A stretch of 64,000 nt of DNA from Nageia nagi (GCA_050084985.1 JBITNC010000001.1:61008001-61072000); one strand, 5' to 3'; counted from the stretch's first letter, positions 1-11,301 are shown. Translations and numbers: made by a program. Notes: generated by a model from the sequence alone, not told the origin.

Positions 1-1024
1 GTGGAAGAGCCTAATGTATAAAATCACATACCTCTTTCCCAACCCCCAACTCAATGGGGCCCATAAGAAAATCTCAAAAATAACCTTGAACAACAATTGA
101 GATTAACTCCTATTAAATTTTCATTGTAAAACTTCATTAGGCATTCTTATCTATTATCACCTAAAATTAATTTATACATTTAATTTAATACATTAGGAAA
201 TATGTGCTCACACTTATACACATTTAGTTCAATAATATTAATGTTATCTTGGATATGATCAATATATATCATCGACTTACTATATTCTTGTTTATGTAGG
301 TACACATCGACCTAAGGAGTAGGTCATATTATTATCTATATAAATAGGGATCTAATAGTAAGTCCACATCAAGGAGATACATGATCCCATATTTGGTCTT
401 GATGATGGCAATGTTTTAGGTGTCTCTTGACACCACCATTCAAGGTTGGGTTTGTGTACTTCCTTATGCAATCATCCTTACCATTATCTAGCTTATCTGA
501 ATACCAAACTACAATCATCAAGGGTTCATGTGGAGGCATAGAGTTGATTTAGAATGGATTACAATGTCAAACACCATCAATGCTCCTTTGTAGATGAAAA
601 TAGACCATTGATTCTTCTTTTGAGCATAAAATAGATCACTTATAGCCCTCTCTTTGGATCACCTTGCTCCACGACTTCGAGTGTAGACTTCGTTAGTTGT
701 TGGGGATTTGTCACTATGTTTCATTCATTGATATTAGGTACATTCCATCAGGTAAGTATACAAGCTTAGTCTTGTTTGGTGATTTTATTTTTATTCCAAT
801 TATTCATTATCTCCTATATCAACTTTTCTTGTTATAAATTGCTATCTATTAACTCAAAATTTACAAATATTCCTTCGAGACTATAGGTATAGATTTATTT
901 GCATTTTCAAAATATTTGTATTTGTAAAAATATTTGGTGAACCCAATGTGAAGCATAAATAGTTGTACTAAAATCCTAGGGTTTTAGTTAGGACTAATAA
1001 GTGATTTAATGAGTTATTTTAAAC
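1..1024. other. Unassigned stretch upstream of Tat-1 gag; possible LTR/leader remnant
   Basis: No open reading frame of note and no match to the other LTRs in this window. Its position directly before a gypsy gag suggests it is the leader, and perhaps part of the 5' LTR, of that element. A second LTR copy is not present in the window, so LTR borders cannot be set. A stretch at 926-946 (TTTGGTGAACCCAATGTGAAG) sits where a primer-binding site might be, but I cannot assign it to a tRNA. A small perfect hairpin, GGTGTC-TCTT-GACACC, lies near 419-434. Confidence 0.3.
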
Positions 1025-2159
1025 ATGGATCAGTTAAGATTATTCTTGCAAAGTCTTTCTAGAAGAGATCTTGATGAGCTCTTAGGAGATATTTAGCATC
1101 ATGGACCAGAAGCATCTAATGAAGGAGCTAACCATGATGATGGAAGTAAGAATGATCACATTTAGGTTACTATTGAGGGTATGTACAGATATATTGATTA
1201 ATTAGCAAGAGGATCAGCTTAGCTAAATTATTCGATTGAGTTTGGCATGCCTGTATGTGATGAGATCTATTTATGCATGCCACCATCGAATTATAAAGAT
1301 CCCAAGTTCTATAAGTTAAGTGGGAAAGGAGATCGTAGGATAAATTCACAAGGGTTTAAATATGAGTGTGAGCTCAAAATCAGTGTGGATTCAAGATTAC
1401 AGGTAAAGTTCTTTTCTCATAGTTTGGAAGGAGAGGCTCACGAATGGTTCTATTCTCTACCTGAAATGTTAGTTACATCATTTTGAGAACTAAGCAACTT
1501 ATTTCTAGAATAGTATAAGCATAACATCAAACATGAAGTCATGGTTTTGGATCTATGTGCTATGAGGCAAGGTAGTAATGAAAATCTTAAAAGTTTGTTG
1601 TGAGGTTCAAAAAGACATGGTAACAAATTAAAATTAAGCTCATAGAAAAGAAGGTAAAAAATATCTTTAAGGATGTTGTCATATTATCCTTACAATCTCA
1701 TGTTATTGATTGTACAAATCTAGCATTTTTTTATATGACATATAAGCTATTATAAAAATAAAAAGTCCTTATGAAGTTAGGGGATGTGCAATATCGAGAT
1801 GATGACAAGCCTAGAGCTAAGGATAAGCAGCCATAATCACCAAAGAAAGATAAATCCATTCATGTAGTAGAAAAAGTAGATGAAAAGAAAGAAAGGTAAT
1901 TCATAAAGTTTCCTATACCTCCTAGGTTTATTTGGAAAGATCTAATGGCAAAGGGACTATTATAGCCTTTACCTAAGCGAGAGGAAGATGAATTAGGAGA
2001 GAGGCTAGCATGGTATAAGGAAGATAGGTACTATGAATATCATCAAACCAAGGGGCATGCCACTAATAGGTGTGTAGGCCTAAGAAATAAAATACAAAGG
2101 CTCATAGAGGATGGATTCTATGTGTGTCCTACTAGAGTTAAAGATATAGGGGAAGAGTA
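1025..2159 (+). pseudogene. Tat-1 gag, decayed (Ty3/gypsy, Tat-type)
   Basis: Gag is the structural particle protein of the retrotransposon. Reading from the ATG at 1025 gives a gag-like protein interrupted by many TAG/TAA codons. The best piece is 1247-1486, with the plant-gypsy gag core 'SLEGEAHEWFYSLP' near its end. A CCHC-like zinc knuckle region lies around 2030-2075 with the order Y-EYHQTKGHATNRC, where the first cysteine has become tyrosine. Both features fit the gag of Tat-lineage elements. The element runs on into protease and RT on the same strand. Too many stops for function. Family call is from motif recognition, not from a database search. Confidence 0.75.
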
Positions 2160-2439
2160 GCATATTAATGTAATTTTCCATGCAGAAGTCTATGCGACAC
2201 TTATAAGAGGAACACCAAGAGTAGTAACAGATCTAGTCACATGTGAAAAGGAGCTACCTAAAGAACCAAGAAGTTTTGACCTCATTAAGCAACTCAAGAA
2301 TACACAAGCCAAGGTTAGTTTGTTTAAATTGCTTCAAATTTTATAACCTCATAAAGAAATGATGAATCAGATTTTAAAAAATAATTAGATAGACAAGAAC
2401 ATCTCAATCACTGCTTTTGAGAAAAAGGAAAAAATATGG

Positions 2440-3545
2440 ATTAAAGGAGATTTTATCACTTTTCACCATAGTGAAAAGCCTAGCAAAGATGTAACCCAAT
2501 TACATCTACCATTGTTTATTGAAGTGAGTACCTTTGGTAATATAGTCAAGAGATCATTGATAGATGGTGGGGTAGCTTTGAATATTACTACCACTCACTT
2601 ACTTTCACAGTTTGATCCAGATTTATTATTTCCAAGAGAAGAGACTACCATGAGATTTAATGGGTTTGATGGTGTTCCAAAGAAATTTGCAAGAATCATT
2701 ACACTTCCTATCAAAGTAGGAAACAAGGTACCTTAGACCCTCTTCTACATTACATATGGAAAACCTTCTTTCAATTTCATTCTTGGAAGACCTTGGATAG
2801 ATGACATGGAAGGAGTAACATCCACTTTGCATAGATGTCTCAAGTTTGGTTTTGAAGGAAATGTTTACAAGGTAGAAGCAAATAAGTAGATAGCCAAGTA
2901 GTGTAATTATAATCTCCTTGAGATATTTGTTTCATATAATGTAGAAGATGAGGCTATTCTAGGTAAGAATGATCAAATCTATAGAAAAGCAGTATAGAGA
3001 ATTAACATCAAGGATATCGAGTTTGGTTCGTACACCATTATGGATGTCAATGACATCAGTTAGGAGATAGACTTGTATGGATGGTAGGAGGCTTAGGAAA
3101 AGGACCACCCATGCTCCTTTGGGCTCCATGAAGATCATCGATGGTCCTCTTTAGAGGAAATCATAGAAGAAAACAAATGTTGCATCATTCTATATTATGG
3201 AGATGGTCATGATGGTCAATGTAATTTTTTGTTATTAATGCAAAAGGATGAACTGGTAAGAGATGATAAAAATTGCTTTTTTATTGAATGTGAAATAGAT
3301 GATGAAGATGCAATACATGCTATAGACTTATTTGATAATGATGATGCTTTTTTAGAATCTATGAGTGCTAGAACTAAATATCTAGCTAGACATCAAAAGA
3401 GGACTCATAAACATTACCTAGATGTACATGCTTGCTTTGGTGAATCTATGGAAGATAAAATCAAGGGGTTGGAGAAGTTGCCATTTCCCATACCATCAAA
3501 ATCTGATATGACTTAGTTGAATGAAGAGATAGAGGAGGTTAACAT
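2440..3545 (+). pseudogene. Tat-1 aspartic protease and protease-RT spacer, decayed
   Basis: The open stretch at 2512-2736 contains LIDGGVALNI, the plant Tat-type version of the retropepsin active site (D-x-G motif followed by small and hydrophobic residues), preceded by a beta-strand-like segment and followed by 'GRPWIDDMEG' at about 2788-2817, the usual C-terminal protease signature. In the element this enzyme would cleave the gag-pol polyprotein. Downstream, 3229-3516 is an acidic linker (ECEIDDEDAIHAIDLFDNDD) of the kind found between protease and RT in Tat elements. In-frame TAG codons at several points (for example just after 2733) make it non-functional. Confidence 0.7.
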
Positions 3546-4918
3546 TTGTTCTCAAAAGACACCGTGACTCTTAAAAATAGTAAGCTCCTGGAGGAACCTT
3601 TACAAAATGAGTTGATTCAATCCTTTCATGATTATTCCAAATTATTTGCATGGTCATATAAAGATATGCCTAGATTAGATGAAAATTTTATGGTACATAA
3701 CTTGGTTGTTGAGAAAGGAGCAGTTCTTGTAAAGCAAAAATCAAGAAAAATACTTTTTTAGGTTTCTTTACTAGTCAAGAAGGAAATTGAGAAACTATTG
3801 GAATTTGACTTCATTAGGCCCATTGATTACTCAGAATGATAACCAATGTAGTCTTGGTGAAAAAGACTACAAGTGAAATTAGAGTATGTACTAATTTCAA
3901 AGATTTCAATAAATCATGTCCAAAAGATGATTTCCCACTACCCAACATAGATATGATCATTGATAGTTTGGTAGGTTATTAAATGTTATCATTTATGGAT
4001 GGATTTTTAGGATATAATCAAATCAAAATCAAGGAAAGTGATCAGCATAAAATAGCCTTTAGAAATCCTTGGGGCAACTTTTGCTACAAGGTAATGCCAT
4101 TTGGTCTTAAGAATGTAGGGGCCACATATCAAAGAGCAATGACAGCCATGTTTCATGACTTCATTCATAAAATAATAGAGGTCTATGTAGATATTTTGAT
4201 AAAATCAAAGAATAAAGAAGACCATGTCAAGGATGTAAAAATAGCATTTGAAAGGATGAAGCAGTACAAGTTAAGAATCAAACCTCAAAAATGTGTATTT
4301 GAGATATCATAGAAAAACTCTTAGGGCACATTATCTTTAGGAGGGGAGTTGAGGTGGATCCAAAGGAGATTTAGGCCATCATAGGAATGTCTCCTCCTAT
4401 GAATCTCAAGAAATTTAGAAGCCTCCATGGTAAGATTCAAGCTATTAGAAGATTCATTTGTCAATTAATAGATAAGATAGCTCCTATATCTTATTTACTT
4501 AAGAAATAAGTTGAGTTTAAATGGGATGTTAAGTGTCAAGAAGCATTTGATAGAATAAAAGAGTATTTGCTACACCCACTAGTCTTAGCTTCATATAGGC
4601 ATGGAGAACCTCTTTGGCTCTATGTCTCGGCAATAGAACATGCATTTGGCGTAATGTTGGCAAAGATTGAAGAAGACAATAAAGAGAGAGCAATCTACTT
4701 TATTAGCAAAACATTGAAAGAATATGAAACCAAGTACACACCCATTGAAAAGTTATGTTAATGTATAGTGTTTGTTACTGAGAAGTTGAGGCATTATAGG
4801 ATCAATAGCACAACACATGTACTTACTCAGATAGACCCATTAAGATATCTAATGTCAAAACCATGCCTCAGTGGAAGGTTAACAAAATGGATCATGCTAC
4901 TATAGAAATTTGATCCTA
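3546..4918 (+). pseudogene. Tat-1 reverse transcriptase and RNase H, decayed and 3'-truncated
   Basis: RT copies the element's RNA and RNase H removes the RNA strand. Recognisable RT pieces are 3546-3761 (pre-RT, 'FAWSYKDMPRLD'), about 3868-3960 ('NFKDFNKSCPKDDFPLP', typical of the Tat lineage) and 3983-4312 ('FGLKNVGATYQRAMTAMFHD'). The catalytic YVDD box reads YVDI, so one catalytic aspartate is lost. RNase H follows at about 4567-4900 ('ISKTLKEYETKYTPIEKLC'). Similarity stops near 4918. The second, archaeal-type RNase H and the integrase seen in Tat-2 are absent here, so the element is truncated at its 3' side rather than merely decayed. Confidence 0.8.
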
Positions 4919-5957
4919 AGTAATTATTTAATCAAGAAAAATATTCAAATCATTAAGAAAGATCATTCCCTTCAAGATGAATTATCATCCCTATTAGATG
5001 AAAAAAGAAAATTAAAGGATTCAAGAATGGAAGATTGGAGTGTATGTATGCCAAATTCTAAAAATGTTTAAAGGACATGCATGTATGGGAAAATGATGTC
5101 GATTGGCTTATGTAAAAATTATTATTATAAATATATATTTATCATAATTATATTCTATTATATTAATATAAAGACCCATGTTACTCTTTAATTTTGATTT
5201 ATATCTATTTTTTCATTTCTCTTATTTTATATTTTGTGTACTTCTTGTATTCCTATATAAAAGTAAGAACCAAAACAATCAAAATTCCCTTATTACTAAA
5301 TTATTCAATCAAGGACCATCCTCCCAAAATATTTTTATAAGAATCCCATCTCTTCCAAAAGGATGCAATTTTGGTTATCTTTTAAGTTCTAATATTACCT
5401 ATAATTTACCCTCTTATTTCTATCACTTTTAGTTTTGTAGCTTGAGAAAATTAATAGAGAGAGACTATTTTTACCTATCCATTTTCTCAAATCCACCATC
5501 AATCCCTTGTTTCATGTCTCCACCTATAGATTCCATATAGCATATACACATACTGCGCGCGCACGCACGTGCACACACACACACATGTTCAAATGCTTTG
5601 CAACTGACTAAGAAGATGGTTGAAAATAAGGTAAGCTAAACAAGATTGGAAATTTTAATAAATGAAAGAAATTATGAAAAGGTTCATTTTTCACAAGAAA
5701 TACAATCAATCTAAAAATGTTCAAACATAATTTCCTCTACTCATAAAATTCATTCCTAGAAATTAGATATTACATTTTGTCAATGAAGTTTTTGACACTT
5801 AGAAATATATAATAATTAAATATTTTACAAGCCTAGAAAATATTCAATAATAATAAAATATATGGAAGTGGAGTAGCATTCAATCAATTTATAATAATTA
5901 AAAATAATAATAGAATAGATAATATGAATAATTATTTTAATTATTAGATCAGATCTA
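4919..5957. other. No gene seen between Tat-1 and Copia-1
   Basis: AT-rich sequence with no protein similarity I can recognise. The 84-codon open frame at 5178-5432 is hydrophobic low-complexity translation of T-rich DNA and I do not regard it as a gene. The stretch holds the alternating purine-pyrimidine tract listed separately and ends at the Copia-1 target site. Confidence 0.5.
5554..5588. repeat. Alternating purine-pyrimidine (CG/CA) microsatellite
   Basis: Thirty-five bases strictly alternate pyrimidine and purine: a (GC)n core, then CA steps mixed with CG and GT steps, ending in a (CA)n run. It is the one strongly CpG-dense tract in an AT-rich neighbourhood. Such tracts can adopt left-handed Z-DNA; that is a property of the sequence class, not something shown here. 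Confidence 0.8.
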
Positions 5958-5962
5958 GGCTT
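5958..5962. repeat. Target-site duplication GGCTT (left copy) of Copia-1
   Basis: The five bases immediately before the TG of the left LTR, repeated exactly at 15112-15116 immediately after the CA of the right LTR. A 5-bp duplication is the normal signature of copia integrase. Confidence 0.9.
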
Positions 5963-6434
5963 TGAGAGAATTAGCACTACTCTAATCCTCAAGGTCCAAG
6001 ACTAGGAAGCTCAATCACACAACATTCACACAAGATAACACAAGTGTAATGTGGTTCCTCCCTCTTTGGGAGTACATCCACAACTAGTATCTCAATTCTC
6101 AAGTATGCCCCTCTTACAACTATTCTCTTCCTCTCTCCTACACAAACTAGTAGAGTAATCTTACTCCAAAACTTAGATATGTTACAAGAGGAGAGGCCCT
6201 CTATTTATAGCTTGAGAGCACCTCCCTAACCTCCCTTTAACCCAAGGGTGAGGTTAGGGTTTCAATAAATGTGTGACCTAACTTTAACCTACCAACTAAC
6301 CCCATGGTTAGGTCAAAGTCCACACATAATAAAGAATTCAATTAATCCCTTAAGGTATATACATATCCTTTAAGTGATTAATTGAACTTACAAGGAGTTT
6401 AGATATTCACAATATTTCATTACAAATTCTAACA
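5963..6434 (-). repeat. Copia-1 3' LTR
   Basis: 472 bp, TGAGAGAATT...TCTAACA on the plus strand. It is nearly identical to 14641-15111. In element orientation it is the downstream LTR because the polypurine tract abuts it and the primer site abuts the other copy. It repeats the TATA-like TATAAATAGAGGGCC (minus strand) seen in the 5' LTR. Confidence 0.95.
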
Positions 6435-6443
6435 CTCCCCCTT
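6435..6443 (-). promoter_or_regulatory. Copia-1 polypurine tract
   Basis: On the minus strand the bases directly before the 3' LTR read AAGGGGGAG, the purine run that primes plus-strand DNA synthesis. The related element Copia-H has ATGGGGAG at the same place. Confidence 0.8.
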
Positions 6444-6919
6444 AATGCAATATTGGGATAAAGCGTAGAAGAAAGAAGATAGAGAGTAAGAGAGAGTTCT
6501 CCTCCATAGAGATACAAGTGGAGACGAGAACATTTACATATTTGAGAATCTTTTTGAGAACTAGTATGAGACTCACTACATTACCATTTGACAAAATGGT
6601 TTACAATACAATCATTAACCACAACTGGTTTCACTGTACATAGTAGTCGATCAACTTTAAGCTGACATGTGAGTCTCCATGAGCTTGCTTTCACAAGGTG
6701 AGTAACCTACATTTCTAAAGAAGATCCTGCATGCTACAAGCAACTCATGAACAAAATCAGTTAGATGCATCATATATGCAAATAAAAGAATCAAATAATG
6801 CCATCTTATAAATAACTGATTAATGGTGCACTATAAGTCATCACGAAGATGCCAAGCCATCACTCATAGTCACCTGTTGTATATAGACATGTGTTGATTA
6901 TTAATAGAGCATAAAAATT

Positions 6920-7300
6920 GTACAACGAGTTTCTCACATAGAGCAAACTCACCACGGAGGTATAGAATGTACAACAAGTTCATCACGCAAAGCGAACTTA
7001 CCACAGAGGTATACTAATTATATGCTCAAAAATTGTACAATGAGTTTCTCATGCAGAGCAAACTCACCACGGAGGTATAAAATATACAACAAGTTTGTCA
7101 CACAGAGCAAACTTACCACGGAGGTATAAAATGTACAACAAGTTTGTCACGTAGAGCAAACTTACCATGGAGGTATAAATATGTACAACAAGTTTGTCAC
7201 GCAGAGCAAACTTACCACGGAGGTATAAAATAATCAACATTCTATAACAATAATTTTACAACAAGTTTCTCATGCAGAGCAAACTTACCACGGAGGTATA
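6920..7300 (-). repeat. 49-bp tandem array in the Copia-1 3' untranslated region
   Basis: Seven copies of a unit whose plus-strand core is GTACAACAAGTTTGTCACGC followed by AGAGCAAACTTACCACGG and AGGTATA. They begin near 6920, 6969, 7035, 7083, 7134, 7183 and 7256. Most are spaced 49-50 bp; copies 2 and 7 are separated by short insertions. The array lies between the pol stop at 7354 and the 3' LTR, so it would be transcribed but not translated. A degenerate three-unit version occupies the same place in Copia-H (about 56680-56850). Confidence 0.85.
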
Positions 7301-7353
7301 GAATGTACAATAAAAAAAGGCCTCTTGTGGAAGTTATCATCACTAACAAAAGT

Positions 7354-7971
7354 TCAAACTTCACTCCCCCTTGAGGGAAACTTCACCAACCCGAGAGAAT
7401 CCCTAAGCTTGCTGAACTGAGCTTCAGGAAGGGGCTTGGTGAATAAATCAGTAGAGTTTTCAGTAGATGGACAATACTCCAAGTGTATGATGTCATCTAG
7501 AACCTTCTCCCTGATAAAATGGGCTTGGATTTCCACATGTTTAGTTCTCTGATGGAACATAGGATTCATAGCCAAAGAGATAGCCAACTGATTGTCTGAA
7601 GAAATAAGAGATGGGCCATTTTGCTTATACCTAATTTCATTCAGAAGATGCCTCAGCCAAATAGCTTCTTGGGTGACAACAAACATGGCTCGATATTCGG
7701 CTTTGGTGGTAGAAAGAGTCACAGTAGGTTGCTTCTTGGAAGCCCAAGAGATAGCACCTGAACCAATGCTGAACACATATGCAGAGGTTGATTTTCTGTC
7801 ATCTCTATCTCCCACATAATCAGAATCTGAGAACCTTGAGAGAACAATTGAGGGCACTTTTGAATACTTAAGAGCAAGATCCTTTGTCCCTACCACATAT
7901 CTTAAGATTTGCTTAACATCATTGAGATGTTCAACATATGGTTTTTGCATGAATCGTGCCATCAAATTCAC
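7354..7971 (-). CDS. Copia-1 RNase H domain (C-terminal part of pol)
   Basis: A 205-codon open stretch with the complete copia RNase H signature: the D-x-D region 'SDSDYVGDRDDRKSTSAYVF', then 'GAISWASKKQPTVTLSTTKA' followed by EYRAM, and 'SSDNQLAISLAMNP' and 'RTKHVEIQAHFIREKV' further on. RNase H degrades the RNA template during reverse transcription. The ATG at its start is internal; the domain is the end of a gag-pol polyprotein reading in from the right. The reading frame changes between this piece and the RT piece at 8281-8643. The stop at 7354 is the natural end of pol. Confidence 0.9.
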   Translation of the reverse strand: MNLMARFMQKPYVEHLNDVKQILRYVVGTKDLALKYSKVPSIVLSRFSDSDYVGDRDDRKSTSAYVFSIGSGAISWASKKQPTVTLSTTKAEYRAMFVVTQEAIWLRHLLNEIRYKQNGPSLISSDNQLAISLAMNPMFHQRTKHVEIQAHFIREKVLDDIIHLEYCPSTENSTDLFTKPLPEAQFSKLRDSLGLVKFPSRGSEV

Positions 7972-8679
7972 TGCAAAGGCAATATCAGGTCAAGTGATAG
8001 TCAAATACAGAAGACTACCAATAATTACCTATAAGCTGTAGCATCAGCCAACTGAGAATCTAAGCTCAGTGATACAACGATTCCAGGAGAAACAGGTATT
8101 GCAGCATATCTACACTCCTCCATTCCAAACTTTTGCAAGATGTCTGATATATACTTAGATTGACTAAGATAAGTATAATCTTTGTGTTGTTATACTTGCA
8201 TTCCAATATAGTAATGCAATAGACCTAGATCAGTCATTTCAAATGTTGCCTTTAGTTTGGATATGCACTCTTGGATGATTTCAATATTTTTCTGTTATGA
8301 GAAGATCATCCACATAAAGGAGAATTAAGACCACATCTTTTCCTTGATTGAGTACATAGAGATCTGAGTCAGAGAAGCACTTGGAAAAACCAATATCTAC
8401 AAAGAATCTTGAAATTTTCTTGTACCATGCTCTAGGTGCTTGTTTAAGTCCATACAAAGACTTGTTTAGCTTGCACACAAGAGACACTTTTCCTTCTGGA
8501 ATAAATCCTTCTGGTTGATTCATGTAGATTTCTACATCCAAGTCACCATTGAGAAATGCACTCTTAACATCAAGTTGGAAAACTTTCCATACTTGAGCTA
8601 TAGAAAGAGTAAGGATTATCCTGATAGTAGGCATATTAGCCACAGGAGCAAAGGTTTCCTCATAATCAATACCATATTT
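7972..8679 (-). pseudogene. Copia-1 reverse transcriptase domain, frameshifted
   Basis: The open piece 8281-8643 carries '[20 protein letters not shown]', '[15 protein letters not shown]' and the catalytic box YVDDLLI, all intact. Immediately after YVDDLLI (about 8296) the frame is lost, and the connection to RNase H (8281 down to 7972) can be followed only by changing frame. It also contains in-frame stops, one of them in 'YLTIT*PDIAFAV' near 7990. At the upstream edge an in-frame TAG at 8680-8682 replaces the glutamine codon expected in 'KGFAQKYG' (the Copia-H copy has a glutamine codon there). Confidence 0.85.
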
Positions 8680-10092
8680 CTAAGCGAATCCTTTGGCCAC
8701 TAACCTTGCTTTGTATTTTTCAACTTCTCCATCAGAATTGTACTTGACCTTGTATATCCATTTATTTCCAATCACATTTTTCTCATTGGGATAAGGAACC
8801 AAATCCCAAGTTTCATTTTTCATGAGTGCCTCATACTCAACTTTCATAGCTTCCATCCAACACTCTTGCTTGGAAGCTTCTTTGAATGTTGATGGCTCAT
8901 TCATATTATCAATTTTGGCAAATAAGGATTTATTCAAGGTCATACTCCTTGTAATTCTCTGAGTTGGAGAATTTTGCTCTTGTGGTGACTTCCCTACATG
9001 ATCATCCAACCAGTTAGGTGCAGGCATAGAATCATCTGAATCAGACACCTCAGCATGAGAAGTCATATCCTCAGGAAGTTCATTGAACTTGACATCCCTA
9101 GAAACAAAGACTATTTTATGGGATGAGGAGTAGAGCTTGTAACCTCTATGCTGATTATCATACCCCACAAAGATGCATTTTTCTGATCTTTTGTCTAGCT
9201 TCTTTCTTTTCTTTGAGGTAATGAAGGTAAATGCGTCACAACCAAAGACCCTGAAGTGTGAGATGTTAGGTTTCTTTCCTATCCATGCTTCATATGGAGT
9301 TTTTCCTTCAACTTCTTTAGTAGGACACCTATTTAGGGTGTGAATAGCAATGTGAATAGCTTCTCCCCATAAGAAACTAGGAAGGTTACCCAACATGCAT
9401 CTTACCATTTCCATAATGGTGTGATTCTTCCTTTCAGCAACTCCATTTTGCTGAGGGGTGTAAGGGATTGTGAATTGTTGCTTGATCCCATGTTTAACAC
9501 AATAGTCATTAAACTCATTGCTATTATACTCACCCCCATTATCAAATATTAGCATTTTGATCTTAAAATCAGTTTGATTTTCAACAAGTGCCTTGAAATC
9601 TTTAAACCTGTCAAAAGTTTGATCCTTGTGCTCAAGTAGATAACCAAATGTCATCCTACTAAAGTCATCAATGAAGGTCAGAACATAAGAAGCTCCCCCT
9701 AGAGACTTAGTCTGAAATGGACCCATCAAATCTGAATGCACAAGCTGAAGAGGATGAGTAGCCCGAGTTGCCTTATCTTTTTCAAACTTTTGCCTATTCA
9801 TCTTTCCTAGAATGCACCTTTCACAAAGACCAATTGTGGGTGAAATATTAGGTAAACCTTCCACAAGTTCTTGATTTTTCATATCTTGAATACTCTTGTG
9901 GTTAAGGTGCCCTAATCGTTGATGCCAAAGATTGCCTTTTGAACAAACATTTGTAGTAAGACAAATCTTTGAAGGTACTTGATCCACAATATAAAGGTCA
10001 TTCTTTACTGATCCTTTCATCAAAGTGGCAAGTCCTTTCTTAACACACTAGGAGTGTGAGGTAAACTCAAATGAGCATCCTTTCCTTGTAAT
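8680..10092 (-). CDS. Copia-1 integrase and N-terminal RT part of pol
   Basis: A long open frame (10023-8680), in phase with the gag-protease frame upstream and separated from it only by TAG codons at about 10090-10092 and 10042. The integrase zinc motif is intact: H-x-R-L-G-H in 'LWHQRLGHLNHKS', then CERC. The D-D-E core is visible as 'LVHSDLMGPF', 'IFDNGGEYNSNEF' and 'YTPQQNGVAERKN'. Integrase inserts the cDNA into the genome. After the catalytic core come 'FRVFGCDAF' and an acidic linker, then the start of RT ('WMEAMKVEYEALMKNETWDL'). This is the longest unbroken pol segment in the window. Confidence 0.93.
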
Positions 10093-11247
10093 CTAAATTA
10101 TGGAGATAAGATTCATCCTTAGTTTAGGCACATAAAAGACATTATCAAGAGCCTTTCCATGAATCTTCACATTCCCTATTCCTTGAACATCAAGGACTAT
10201 ATTATCACCTATCACAACTGTATCCTTGTTGTACTTATGAAAGTTTTCAAACTTATCCTTTTCATAACACATGTGATTAGTGCATCCTGAATCAACAATC
10301 CAATCATTTGAAATAGTTTGAGTCATTGAGTAGTAGGCAACAGTAACAACATGCTTATTCTTCTTTTTATTATTCAAATTTCTCACATTTGCATTTCCCT
10401 TGCCTTTTTGAGCAAATTTCTTTTTGTGACAATCATACTCTTTGTGCCCAAAGATGCCACAAAAGTTACAATTTCCATCAAACTTTTCCTGCGGTGTTGG
10501 TTTGCTTGATCCAGCTTTGTCACTCCTTTGCTTGAAGTTGTCATGCTTCCTGATGGTAGATGAGGATTTGCTATCTTTGAATTTATAATGTTTGAACATT
10601 TTCTTGAAAGGAGTTTTGGTTGCTCCTAGAGCAATGCTATTATCCTTTGGAGAAAAGTTCAACATTTTCTTGTTCAAAGTTTCCTCATGCTTCAGAAGGA
10701 GTCTAGAAAGGTTGTCAAGAGAGATGACATCTTCTTCATCATCAAGCCTAGTCTCCATAACTGTGACAAAATTACTAAACTTTGTAGAGAGGCTTTGAAG
10801 AATGATGAAGACCATGAACTCATCATTGATCCAATTGCACCCATAGCCAACCAGTTGTGTCCTGAGGTCAATGATTTTGTTCAAGTAGATAGAGGCACTT
10901 TCATCTTCACCTTGATGATATTGTAACAACTTGTGTAGAATGGTGAACCTCCTTGAAAATTTGGATCTAAGGTAAATTTTCTTTAGTCTATCCAAAGCTT
11001 CTTTTGCTAATGTTGAAGAAGAGATCATGAGAAGGATGTCATCTGAAACTGCATGATAGATCATTGAAGTTGCTAACTCATTCTTTGAGTTGTAGATTTC
11101 AAGGGCCTTCTCATATGTAGGAGCATCCAGATCTTCATTTACTATCTGCCACAGCTTCCTTGCTTGTAACTTAGCTCTCATACGAGGTTCCCATATTTCA
11201 AAGTTGGAACCATCGAGTATGTGCTTGGGTATGAAGGTTTCAACCAT
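10093..11247 (-). CDS. Copia-1 gag and aspartic protease
   Basis: I set the start at the ATG at 11247 (MVETFIPKHILDGSNF), because Copia-H begins at the equivalent methionine and the 18 codons upstream of it in the open frame look like leader. Gag occupies roughly residues 1-300, with a UBN2/copia-type core ('YLNKIIDLRTQLVGYGCN') and an intact CCHC knuckle, C-NF-C-GIFG-H-KEYD-C. The protease follows with WIVDSGCTNHM, carrying the catalytic D-S-G. The open frame ends at a TAG at 10090-10092 within 'RMNLISII', in the position where related elements continue into integrase. A sequence TTGTACAG lies just before the ATG and resembles a 3' splice site. Confidence 0.9.
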   Translation of the reverse strand: MVETFIPKHILDGSNFEIWEPRMRAKLQARKLWQIVNEDLDAPTYEKALEIYNSKNELATSMIYHAVSDDILLMISSSTLAKEALDRLKKIYLRSKFSRRFTILHKLLQYHQGEDESASIYLNKIIDLRTQLVGYGCNWINDEFMVFIILQSLSTKFSNFVTVMETRLDDEEDVISLDNLSRLLLKHEETLNKKMLNFSPKDNSIALGATKTPFKKMFKHYKFKDSKSSSTIRKHDNFKQRSDKAGSSKPTPQEKFDGNCNFCGIFGHKEYDCHKKKFAQKGKGNANVRNLNNKKKNKHVVTVAYYSMTQTISNDWIVDSGCTNHMCYEKDKFENFHKYNKDTVVIGDNIVLDVQGIGNVKIHGKALDNVFYVPKLRMNLISII

Positions 11248-11301
11248 TGTCTGTACAAAAGTAAATATGCAATAAGAATGCAAATTTTTACAAGTTTCCA
11301 T

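Noticed and set aside
419-434. Perfect hairpin GGTGTC-TCTT-GACACC as a regulatory element
   Set aside because: Single occurrence, short, in unassigned sequence; expected by chance at this scale.
5178-5432. 84-codon hydrophobic frame as a membrane protein
   Set aside because: Composition is what T-rich DNA gives by chance; no start context, neighbours or family support.
8515-8703. Plus-strand frames overlapping Copia-1 pol (7592-7819, 8515-8703, 10592-10926)
   Set aside because: They are antisense shadows of the gag-pol frames, without independent motifs.
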